A stretch of DNA of 21,923 nt from NCBI GenBank assembly GCA_041691015.1, contig JBEPVN010000036.1, positions 1 to 21,923 on the forward strand, given 5' to 3'. The notes under the pieces were generated by a model. That model saw only the letters and a list, made by a program, of their open reading frames with translations, did not search any database and was not told the origin of the DNA. This DNA is from JBBSJT01 sp041691015 (lineage in GTDB: Bacteria; Chlamydiota; Chlamydiia; Chlamydiales; Parachlamydiaceae). This document shows positions 15,616 through 21,923 of the stretch, piece by piece; within the stretch, counting starts at the first letter, position 1, and each line of letters opens with the position of its first letter. Made by a program: the position numbers and the translations under genes.

Positions 15616-16206
15616 TTATAGCCCATCTAAAACAAATAATCTTAAAATCTCTTTGTAAATTCCAAGCGAAAAGAAATAAGCATAATTATAAGATTTTCCT
15701 GTATCAGATTCTCTTAAGCTTACGCGGTAGTAATCCCCCTGCTTTGCAAACTCTACTTCCTGAAATACTTTTTCTGAAAATTGATAGGCGGCATAGCTTT
15801 CTGTTTTCATCCAAATTTTTAATTTTGAGGGTCTTCCCCTGTTAAAAAAATTCTTCACTTCATCGGACACTTCATCAATGCTTTTATTAGCTGCTATCAT
15901 TTGGTAAAATAATTGATATTGATCTACTGAAACTACTTTTTTCTCTCTTGTATTTGTTTTTAAGTCATCGTATTCAAATTCGATTTTATCAAAAACAAAC
16001 CGTGACTGTCCACCCGTTTTTGGATTAGAATCATTAAACTTTAAGTCTTCCAACATGTTTGGTGCGAGTAACACATTTTTTATCTCGTAATTGTCGCTTG
16101 GATTATATTTATATAAAAGGAACGCTGAAAAAGCAACAGCCAGCATTATTCCACTTAAGACAACGAGAATTAAATTGCGGATCTGCTGTTTTGTAGAGGT
16201 ATTCAT
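15616..16206 (-). CDS. Unknown membrane-anchored protein
   Basis: 196 residues. One N-terminal transmembrane segment spans about 11-32 (LILVVLSGIMLAVAFSAFLL), preceded by KQQIR, which suggests an N-in orientation with a soluble domain outside the cytoplasmic membrane. That domain is mixed and charged, with EFEYDDLKTNTREKK, a region rich in aromatics (YYRVSLRES, YNYAYFFSLGIYKEI) and no cysteines. The topology resembles LptC in size, but the sequence does not show an LptC motif and I do not assign it. It is the first gene of the operon with the PhnP-like gene and hflX, and it overlaps or abuts the former. Confidence 0.75.
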   Translation of the reverse strand: MNTSTKQQIRNLILVVLSGIMLAVAFSAFLLYKYNPSDNYEIKNVLLAPNMLEDLKFNDSNPKTGGQSRFVFDKIEFEYDDLKTNTREKKVVSVDQYQLFYQMIAANKSIDEVSDEVKNFFNRGRPSKLKIWMKTESYAAYQFSEKVFQEVEFAKQGDYYRVSLRESDTGKSYNYAYFFSLGIYKEILRLFVLDGL

Positions 16207-16280
16207 TTTTGGTTCAAGCCTTAATTTTCATTTAAGTTATCAAAAACAAAGTTTATTCTATAGCCTTAATTTATCTTGAA

Positions 16281-16309
16281 TTGCTAAAAATCAATAAACA
16301 AAAGATAAT
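16281..16309 (+). promoter_or_regulatory. Promoter of the FAD oxidoreductase gene
   Basis: TTGCTA (16281-16286; 4 of 6) and GATAAT (16304-16309; 5 of 6) are 17 bases apart, with the start codon 26 bases further on. The 129-base region between the two divergent genes must also hold the promoter for the minus-strand operon; a TATAGA on the minus strand is possible but lacks a good -35. Confidence 0.5.
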
Positions 16310-16335
16310 GGACGTTTTTACAGGTTAAAATTTTA

Positions 16336-17328
16336 ATGAAAATTGCAATTATAGGAGCTGGCTTTGCAGGTCTTGCGACAGCCTTTTACCTATCCAAACT
16401 AAATCCTCCAAACGAAATTACCCTTTTTGATCATCTTGGAATTGGCGGAAAAGCCTCAGGGATAGCAGCTGGTCTTTTACATCCCTATAGTGGACGCAAT
16501 GCCAAATTAAATCGCTTTGGCATGGAAGGTTACAGCCAAGCATCAGAGCTTATTCAAATTGCTGAAAAAGCCTACGGCCAAAAAGTTTTTCACTCTTCCG
16601 GGCTTCTTCGTGTAGCATTGACCAAATCCCAAGTAGAAGATTTCGAAAACTGCTCAAGAAGCCATGAAAACGTTTATTTTCTTGCAGCAGAAGAATGTCA
16701 AAAACTTGTCCCGGGACTTCTTCCATATCCTGGTATCTTAATTAAAGATGCAAAAACCGTTTATTCAAAACCGTATCTTCAAGGTCTTTTTTTAGCCTGC
16801 AAAGAAAGCGGCATCACTTTTGAAAACAATAAAATCAGCACTTTAAGTGAATTAAATTATTTTGACCACGTTGTCGTAAGCGCTGGAGCTGATACAAAAT
16901 TTTTTAAGGAAATAGAACATATAAAAATGTCCTTTGTAAAAGGCCAGGTTTTAGAGCTTGAATGGCCAGATGGTCTACCCATTTTAAATCTGCCGGTAAA
17001 CTCGCAAGTGTATCTTTTAATGACAGAAGATAAAAAAAGATGTATTGCAGGAGCTACTTTCGAGAGGAATTTTGAATCCGATCAAAAAGATGAAAATTTT
17101 GCAATATCTGAGATTATGCCAAAAGTCGTCGCCTTGATCCCCGCCTTAAAAAATGCGAAAATAGTAGACTGTAAATCAGCTGTTCGGGTATCGACAAAGG
17201 ACCATCTGCCTTTGATACAAAAGATTGACGATAAGCTCTCTATTTTTACAGGACTTGGCTCAAAAGGATTGCTTTATCATGCTCTTTATGCTAAAAAGCT
17301 TGCTGAAACAATCATCTACTCAAAGTAA
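16336..17328 (+). CDS. FAD-dependent oxidoreductase, DAO family
   Basis: 330 residues. An N-terminal Rossmann FAD motif, IAIIGAGFAGLATAFYL (3-19), an acidic strand end (TLFDHL) and a second FAD-contact segment ASGIAAGLLHPYSG place it in the D-amino acid oxidase/glycine oxidase fold. HVVVSAGADT and a C-terminal GLGSKGLLYHALYAKKLAE also fit. The ASG...LLHP segment is reminiscent of the FAD domain of MnmC (tRNA wobble uridine modification), but the methyltransferase half is absent. The substrate could be an amino acid, an amine or a modified tRNA and cannot be told from sequence. It is followed after 13 bases by the exported protein gene, probably on the same transcript. Confidence 0.85.
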   Translation: MKIAIIGAGFAGLATAFYLSKLNPPNEITLFDHLGIGGKASGIAAGLLHPYSGRNAKLNRFGMEGYSQASELIQIAEKAYGQKVFHSSGLLRVALTKSQVEDFENCSRSHENVYFLAAEECQKLVPGLLPYPGILIKDAKTVYSKPYLQGLFLACKESGITFENNKISTLSELNYFDHVVVSAGADTKFFKEIEHIKMSFVKGQVLELEWPDGLPILNLPVNSQVYLLMTEDKKRCIAGATFERNFESDQKDENFAISEIMPKVVALIPALKNAKIVDCKSAVRVSTKDHLPLIQKIDDKLSIFTGLGSKGLLYHALYAKKLAETIIYSK

Positions 17329-17341
17329 AGGTATTTTGAAA

Positions 17342-17857
17342 ATGAAAAAATGGTTTTATGTCGGTTTATTATTTTTGACTTACAACATACCCCTCCACGC
17401 TCATTCAAGCAGTTTTGAAATCAAATTTCCGACCCATGAAGATCAGAGGCCCTGGAAAAAGGTCTGCGATGGAAAAGATCAGCTCATTGAATTTGCAGAA
17501 TATGTCTTAGAGTCTGAAACAAAAGAGAAATGGACAGAACTTGTCACAACCCAATATTTCGTATCGAGATATGATTTTCCTTTGGAAAGCCTCTTTGATA
17601 GTGCCATAAAGGAACTTGCAAAGAATCATCCGCAAAATAAAATAGATTCCCGCATTGTAAAATCATCAAATAACAAACTTATAGGTGAGTGGTGGATCAA
17701 AGAAAAATGCCCTCATAGTCAGCATGAGTATGTTGAAATCTTTAAAGAAGATAACCATGTCGGCATCTTGCGCTATACCACAAAAAAATTAAATAGCCCT
17801 TATGAAAAAATATGGCAAAGCATTTTGGCAAAAGCAAGCTTTGAGCCCAGACTATAA
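17342..17857 (+). CDS. Small exported protein of unknown function
   Basis: 171 residues. The N-terminus MKKWFYVGLLFLTYNIPLHA is a classic Sec signal peptide with likely cleavage after LHA (about residue 20), giving a periplasmic or secreted protein of about 150 residues. A longer in-frame start at 17225 would overlap the oxidoreductase gene and bury the signal peptide; TAAAGG (17326-17331) supports the ATG at 17342. The mature part has a WTELVTTQYF motif and two cysteines (VCDG and EKCPH) that might form a disulfide. No family name is offered. Confidence 0.8.
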   Translation: MKKWFYVGLLFLTYNIPLHAHSSSFEIKFPTHEDQRPWKKVCDGKDQLIEFAEYVLESETKEKWTELVTTQYFVSRYDFPLESLFDSAIKELAKNHPQNKIDSRIVKSSNNKLIGEWWIKEKCPHSQHEYVEIFKEDNHVGILRYTTKKLNSPYEKIWQSILAKASFEPRL

Positions 17858-17858
17858 T

Positions 17859-17880
17859 TTATTTATTGCAAAATAAATAA
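17859..17880. terminator. AT-only hairpin after the exported protein gene
   Basis: TTATTTATT (17859-17867) and AATAAATAA (17872-17880) are perfect 9-bp arms around GCAA, a GNRA-type tetraloop if transcribed. The hairpin begins 2 bases after the stop codon and lies between convergent genes. The stem has no G or C and there is no clean T-run after it, so termination would be weak. Confidence 0.35.
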
Positions 17881-17978
17881 TAAATTCCCCTCTTGTGGTC
17901 TTAAGAGAGATGGTATCTTACTACTCCATGTCCGAAATATATTGGATATCTTTTTAAGCAAACTTCTTCAAGCCTCAA

Positions 17979-20570
17979 TTACAAATACATTCCAAAAGGA
18001 ACCGACTTATCCTCTTCGATGCATTTGGTTTTGGAAACCTCTTCTAAAGCACGCTTAAAGTCATTTTTAGTAACTTGTAACAGCTTATCCCTTTCTTCTT
18101 TCTGCATTCCTTTGGTTTGTAACAATCTCAAATTTCGAAATGAGTAAGCTGCATTGACAAGACCCATGATGTCTGCACCAGAAAATTCTTTAGTCTTTTT
18201 TGCTAATGCTTTTAGATCCACATCTTTTGCAAGAGAATTATTTGCTGCTAGCTTTCTTGTGTGAATTTCAAAAATTTCAAGGCGCCCTGCCTCATCCGGC
18301 AGACTAAATTTCAAGTGAACCTCAAAGCGTCCAGGACGCATGATAGCCGGATCCAAACTTTCCAATCTGTTAGTTATTCCGATAACCAAAATATTATTAA
18401 GGTCATTTGATCCGTCCATTGAAGCTAGCAGCTGATTGACTATGGAAACTGACCATAGAGGATTTTTACTCTTCCGTTTACCGGCGATAGAATCAAACTC
18501 ATCAAAAACAATGACGTAAAACGGACTTTTGTTCCCATATTTTTTTTGGGCAGCTTCTGCTTCTACAAAATGACTGCGAATCATATTCTCTGATTCTCCA
18601 AGATATTTTTTTAAATTTTCAGAACCACTTATGAATTTGAAATTACCCACGTCTACACCAAGATGTTCTGCTAAATTTCGTGCAAGCGTTGTTTTACCGG
18701 TTCCTGGGGGTCCATAAAATAACATTCCGCGAGGCGGTTTCATTCCACATAATTTTAACTCTTCTTCAAGGGATGCATCTTGGAAAATGACTATTTTACG
18801 AATCAACTCTTCAAGCTGCGCTTCCATACCCCCAAGACCTATTTTGTTCAACTTGGTAATGAGTTGATCTGATTGCAAATCTTTCTTTCTCGGCATAATC
18901 TTAAGATTGCTGGAATTATCCTTCGTAAAAGAAATACGCGTTTCATCGCTAACAGATCCTAAATAAGAAAAGTCTTTTTTTAATTCTTTATTTTCATAAA
19001 CAAAATTTTTGGCTTTAAGAATAAATGTCTCGCCATAAATTTTCACTGCAAAAGTTTGGTTTTCTACAATAGGTTTTGGTTCGAGCTTTTGGATGGCTTC
19101 TCTTAAATCCACTTCCAACACCTCAGGATTTTTTTTTGTTTGCTGTGAATTTCTTAAGATGGTCGAATGACTTAAATCCTCCAAAAAAGCAACTTCAATA
19201 GTTACTTCTTTTAAAACTTCTGGAGCGCTATTTTCAATTAAGGCTAATTTCAAAAGAGGATCAATTTTTATATCAAAAATACAGATATCTGGAAAACACC
19301 ATTTGGATTGAAATTTTACGTCAAAATTCACCCCTGCACACTTACCATCAGGAAAACTCCCGGCATTTTCCAAACGCATGATGATCGTTCCAGCTTTTGT
19401 ATCAACATTAAACTGCTGTCCCAAGACTAATTCTTTTTTTAGTTTTATCATTTCTTGTAGTTCGCCCTTTTCTATCCAAGGATTTAAGGGATGAAATGAA
19501 GTTTCAATAACTTTAAAGGTAGCAGATTTTGCAGGAGCTACAACTCCCCCTGCAAAAAGGATTTGCTGTGAGGGTCCTACGAATAAAAACTCTGTTTTTG
19601 GGCTCAAATAAATTCCGTTTTTATGTCTTGTATCATCAATACTTAAAGGATATTTCGTATTCAATACTTGTACAATCAAATCAAAAGATTTTCCTTCAAA
19701 TTCAATATTTTTCGTAAAGCCAGAATGCAAAGTATCAAAGCGAAGAGAATTATAAACCACTGTGCAGAATTGATTATAGTCTACTACTAAGGAAATCTCC
19801 GGCTTTGGGAAGAAAAAAGAATCTTTTTTTAAGGCAAATTGTTTTGAAGTGACAAAAAAATGACAGCGCGTTAGTGGATTACCTATAATTTCTCTAACAA
19901 TAGAAACTTTACTTGCGCTCATATTGTCAAAATGTACATCCGTATCGCTTGTAAACATGGCAAAAGGTGGATTATAATGGTCTAATACATCAAGAGCTGC
20001 TTGACAGGATTTTATTTTGGCAGTGATTCTGTTTTCTTGTGAATCTAAAGTGAAACGTTGATTTTTTCGAATTATTTTTCCGCTTAATTTGGTGATGCAG
20101 TGTTTTTTTAAATCTTCATAATCATAAGTTGTTTGTAAAGGCCTCAGATAATCAAATCGAATCTCAATATGAACTTTTAGAAGCGGTATAACGTTTCTCG
20201 ATTCACAAAAAAATGGGCTGATCAAAGCACTTGGATCATTATCCAACCATAATATGGAATCTTCCAGTTCAATTTTTTGCAAGGAATTGATACAAATTGC
20301 ATTCAATCGAATGTTATTTATTGCTACCTCATACACGAACTCCCCTATGGATATAAAGTAGGGCACAATATCATACGTTCCAAAAAATTCTTTTGCGTTA
20401 ATCTCATGCATGTAAATTAAATTTTTATCAAGCTCCGAGGCATTATCAATTGTAATAATTTTAAAGAGAGCAGAACTTCCCTCTTCTTTCACTCTTCTTT
20501 TTTTTACTTCGGGCTGATAAGCTGCATCAAGAGGGTCTCCTAAACGTTTTCCATGAATAGTACTGTGCAT
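17979..20570 (-). CDS. NSF-like AAA ATPase with repeated N-domain-like modules
   Basis: 863 residues from ATG 20570 (the TTG at 20576 is only 1 base from TAAGG; the ATG has 7). The C-terminal AAA domain (about 576-860) closely follows eukaryotic NSF D1: Walker A YGPPGTGKTTLARN (GPPGTGKT 620-627), YLGESE, Walker B VIVFDE (D690, E691), NNILVIGITNR (sensor N734), RPGRFEV (arginine finger positions R745 and R748), SLPDEAGRLEIFEIHT, FSGADIMGLVNAA and LLQVTKNDF. ATPase activity is expected. Residues 33-560 look like divergent copies of the NSF N-domain; VTIEVAFLED, ENQTFAV and ISFTKDNSSNLKI recall NSF N-domain sequence. There is no D2 domain, signal peptide or membrane segment. EVKKRRVKEE (22-31) is a basic patch. 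NSF disassembles SNAREs through SNAP; a host-directed role is inference. Confidence 0.85.
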   Translation of the reverse strand: MHSTIHGKRLGDPLDAAYQPEVKKRRVKEEGSSALFKIITIDNASELDKNLIYMHEINAKEFFGTYDIVPYFISIGEFVYEVAINNIRLNAICINSLQKIELEDSILWLDNDPSALISPFFCESRNVIPLLKVHIEIRFDYLRPLQTTYDYEDLKKHCITKLSGKIIRKNQRFTLDSQENRITAKIKSCQAALDVLDHYNPPFAMFTSDTDVHFDNMSASKVSIVREIIGNPLTRCHFFVTSKQFALKKDSFFFPKPEISLVVDYNQFCTVVYNSLRFDTLHSGFTKNIEFEGKSFDLIVQVLNTKYPLSIDDTRHKNGIYLSPKTEFLFVGPSQQILFAGGVVAPAKSATFKVIETSFHPLNPWIEKGELQEMIKLKKELVLGQQFNVDTKAGTIIMRLENAGSFPDGKCAGVNFDVKFQSKWCFPDICIFDIKIDPLLKLALIENSAPEVLKEVTIEVAFLEDLSHSTILRNSQQTKKNPEVLEVDLREAIQKLEPKPIVENQTFAVKIYGETFILKAKNFVYENKELKKDFSYLGSVSDETRISFTKDNSSNLKIMPRKKDLQSDQLITKLNKIGLGGMEAQLEELIRKIVIFQDASLEEELKLCGMKPPRGMLFYGPPGTGKTTLARNLAEHLGVDVGNFKFISGSENLKKYLGESENMIRSHFVEAEAAQKKYGNKSPFYVIVFDEFDSIAGKRKSKNPLWSVSIVNQLLASMDGSNDLNNILVIGITNRLESLDPAIMRPGRFEVHLKFSLPDEAGRLEIFEIHTRKLAANNSLAKDVDLKALAKKTKEFSGADIMGLVNAAYSFRNLRLLQTKGMQKEERDKLLQVTKNDFKRALEEVSKTKCIEEDKSVPFGMYL

Positions 20571-20598
20571 ATACAAACCTTAGTTGATTTTTTTATTC

Positions 20599-20627
20599 TT
20601 AATATTCCATAAAGGTATAAATTGCAA
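20599..20627 (-). promoter_or_regulatory. Possible promoter of the NSF-like gene
   Basis: On the minus strand TTGCAA (20622-20627) and TATTAA (20599-20604) are 17 bases apart, 28 bases ahead of the ATG at 20570. Both boxes are about 4 of 6 to consensus. Confidence 0.38.
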
Positions 20628-20658
20628 CGTAACAATTTTTGAAAAAAAAAGGAATGAA

Positions 20659-21291
20659 ATGTTTTTTAAAAATCGGCAAAACGCAGGTGAAATGCTTGCT
20701 AAAAAGCTTCTTGAATATAAAAATAATAAAAACTGTATTGTAGTAGGTCTTCCAAGAGGTGGTGTTGTCACGGCTTTTGAAGTGGCAAAGGCTCTTCATC
20801 TCCCTCTGGACGTTCTTTGTCCAAGAAAAATAAGAGCGCCCCATAATCCTGAATTAGCAATTGGAGCTGTTAACAAAAATGGAATCGGATATTTGAATCA
20901 AGAATTGATTGAAAGCTTAAACTTAAGCCCTGAATATTTAACGAGCGAAGTAGATTTAAGAAAAAAAGAGGTGGAGGATAGGCTTAAAATGTTTAGGAAA
21001 AATAAACCGACTCAAGATTTCTTTGAAAAGACTGTTATTTTAGTGGATGATGGACTTGCAACAGGTGCTACAATGCTTGCAGCAATAGCTGAATTAAGGG
21101 GGGTAAAAGTCAAAAAAATTATTGTGGCAGTTCCGGTTTCACATCCGGATACTTTAAAAATAGTCATGGAGAAGGTAGATGAGCTCATCTGTCTTTTTTC
21201 AACCACTTCCTTTTGTGCTGTAGGACAGTTTTATGAGGAGTTCGATCAGACGGATGACGCTGAAGTGATCAAGATTTTAGAAAACAGCTAA
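20659..21291 (+). CDS. Phosphoribosyltransferase-domain protein
   Basis: 210 residues from the ATG at 20659, chosen because AAAGGA (20648-20653) lies 5 bases ahead; an in-frame TTG at 20584 would add 25 residues with no ribosome site. The type I PRTase fold shows VVGLPRGGV (28-36) as the pyrophosphate loop and VILVDDGLATGATM (126-139) as the PRPP-binding loop. CPRKIRAPHNPELAIGAV (54-71) is the flexible-hood segment of the COG1926-type family, whose substrates are undefined. A nucleobase salvage role is possible. The A-run of nine (20642-20650) just ahead of the ribosome site is unusual but common in this AT-rich DNA. Confidence 0.88.
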   Translation: MFFKNRQNAGEMLAKKLLEYKNNKNCIVVGLPRGGVVTAFEVAKALHLPLDVLCPRKIRAPHNPELAIGAVNKNGIGYLNQELIESLNLSPEYLTSEVDLRKKEVEDRLKMFRKNKPTQDFFEKTVILVDDGLATGATMLAAIAELRGVKVKKIIVAVPVSHPDTLKIVMEKVDELICLFSTTSFCAVGQFYEEFDQTDDAEVIKILENS

Positions 21292-21304
21292 AATCTTAAT
21301 AAGG

Positions 21305-21333
21305 TTGATAAAAAGAAATTATTGCTTTAAAAT
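21305..21333 (+). promoter_or_regulatory. Promoter of the NUDIX gene
   Basis: TTGATA (21305-21310; 5 of 6) and TAAAAT (21328-21333; 5 of 6) are separated by 17 bases, with the ATG 22 bases further on. The gene can thus be transcribed independently of the preceding one. Confidence 0.55.
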
Positions 21334-21355
21334 AATTATAATTAAAGGAATTAAA

Positions 21356-21844
21356 ATGAAAAGCGCCGCAATTACAATTGTTTTAAACGACGAACGAACA
21401 GAAGTTTTGCTTGTTAAAAGAAAAGATATTCCTGTTTTTGTGTTGCCAGGAGGCGGTATTGAAGCATTTGAAACTGATGAAGAGGCTGCTATCAGAGAAA
21501 CTTTGGAAGAAACGGGAATGAATGTTCGGATTGTAAGAAAAACGGGAGAATATTCACCTATCAATAGGTTAGCTGCCAAAACGCATGTTTATGAATGCCG
21601 TGTAGTTTCTGGTACGCCCGTTTTAAGCGATGAAACAAATCAAATTGCATTTTTTCATGTATCGAATTTGCCAAAGACATTTTTTAGCGTGCATCTCGAT
21701 TTTTTAAAAGATGCTTTGGAAACTAATCATCTCGTCAAAAAAGATCTAACTGAAGTGACTTATCTCAATCTATTGCTCTACTTTTTTAAGCACCCGCTTT
21801 TAGTGTTTTATGCCCTCATTGCGCGCCTAAAAAACCGTGGCTAG
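21356..21844 (+). CDS. NUDIX hydrolase
   Basis: 162 residues from the ATG at 21356, supported by AAAGGA (21344-21349) 6 bases ahead. A TTG at 21305 would add 17 residues but coincides with the -35 box. The Nudix box is intact: G33, E39, RE (47-48), EE (51-52) and G54 in GGIEAFETDEEAAIRE and TLEETGM, so it should hydrolyse a nucleoside diphosphate linked to another group, with Mg. The substrate is unknown. The C-terminus (about 130-155, LNLLLYFFKHPLLVFYALIA) is unusually hydrophobic for a NUDIX enzyme and may attach it to a membrane. Confidence 0.9.
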   Translation: MKSAAITIVLNDERTEVLLVKRKDIPVFVLPGGGIEAFETDEEAAIRETLEETGMNVRIVRKTGEYSPINRLAAKTHVYECRVVSGTPVLSDETNQIAFFHVSNLPKTFFSVHLDFLKDALETNHLVKKDLTEVTYLNLLLYFFKHPLLVFYALIARLKNRG

Positions 21845-21848
21845 AACC

Positions 21849-21923
21849 CATATGCATTAAGCTAAGGGTTTAAATAGACCGAAGGTCTTAAATTGCAATA
21901 GCCTTAAGGCATCGCCCTTAGCA
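21849..21923. repeat. Palindromic repeat at window end, truncated
   Basis: GCTAAGGG (21861-21868) pairs with CCCTTAGC (21915-21922). Inside are a GACC-GAA-GGTC hairpin (21877-21887) and the 10-bp palindrome GCCTTAAGGC (21901-21910). The first 26 bases (21849-21874) match the segment at 4522-4547 within the 4.4-kb element at most positions (one gap, a few transitions). The element probably continues beyond the window. It may end NUDIX transcription. Confidence 0.45.

Noticed and set aside
15402..15845. Open frame of 147 codons on the plus strand
   Set aside because: It is antisense to the PhnP-like gene and the membrane-anchored protein gene, which have clear motifs; it has no ribosome site.
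15616..16206. Assignment of the membrane-anchored protein as LptC
   Set aside because: Only the size and single N-terminal membrane segment agree; no LptC-specific sequence is visible.
17225..17341. N-terminal extension of the exported protein overlapping the oxidoreductase gene
   Set aside because: The extension reads the oxidoreductase C-terminus in another frame and would place 39 residues before a clear signal peptide.
20584..20658. Upstream TTG start for the phosphoribosyltransferase
   Set aside because: No ribosome site lies before it, whereas the ATG at 20659 has AAAGGA at 5 bases and gives the normal family N-terminus.

Overview
The window is AT-rich and densely coded. It most likely comes from an obligate intracellular relative of Chlamydia (environmental Chlamydiota, Parachlamydia/Waddlia/Simkania-like). 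This is an inference from content. There is a gatC-gatA-gatB cluster, an hflX next to a PhnP-like metallo-beta-lactamase gene (as I recall for Chlamydia), and several proteins of eukaryotic flavour: a Ser/Thr kinase, an NSF-type AAA ATPase and a papain-like candidate. No rRNA, tRNA, CRISPR array or recognisable transposase was seen.

Layout. 152-2674 (+) encodes a MurF/alanine racemase fusion. It converges, with no terminator between them, on a eukaryotic-like kinase (2679-4298, -). A 312-base gap (4299-4610) holds the kinase promoter region and a 169-bp MITE-like inverted-repeat element. A tightly packed four-gene minus-strand operon follows (9126 down to 4611): an unknown protein with a possible permuted papain-like centre, a DNA photolyase, a thioredoxin-fold redoxin and a YfcH-type epimerase. 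A divergent regulatory region (9127-9252) leads to two tandem 103-residue paralogues of unknown function and then gatCAB (10062-13309, +).

A long near-perfect palindrome (13343-13435) separates gatB from the convergent, overlapping minus-strand operon (membrane-anchored unknown, PhnP-like hydrolase, hflX; 16206 down to 13469). Divergent from it are an FAD-dependent oxidoreductase and a small exported protein (16336-17857, +). The NSF-like ATPase runs back towards them (17979-20570, -). Divergent from that are a phosphoribosyltransferase and a NUDIX hydrolase (20659-21844, +). The window ends inside a palindromic repeat that shares a motif with the 4.4-kb element.

The housekeeping theme is cell-wall D-alanine metabolism, the indirect Gln/Asn-tRNA pathway, ribosome-associated GTPase function and repair or redox genes. 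The most interesting content is the host-interaction-like set. The 863-residue protein carries an AAA domain that reads like NSF D1, behind what look like repeated NSF N-domain-like modules and without a D2 domain.
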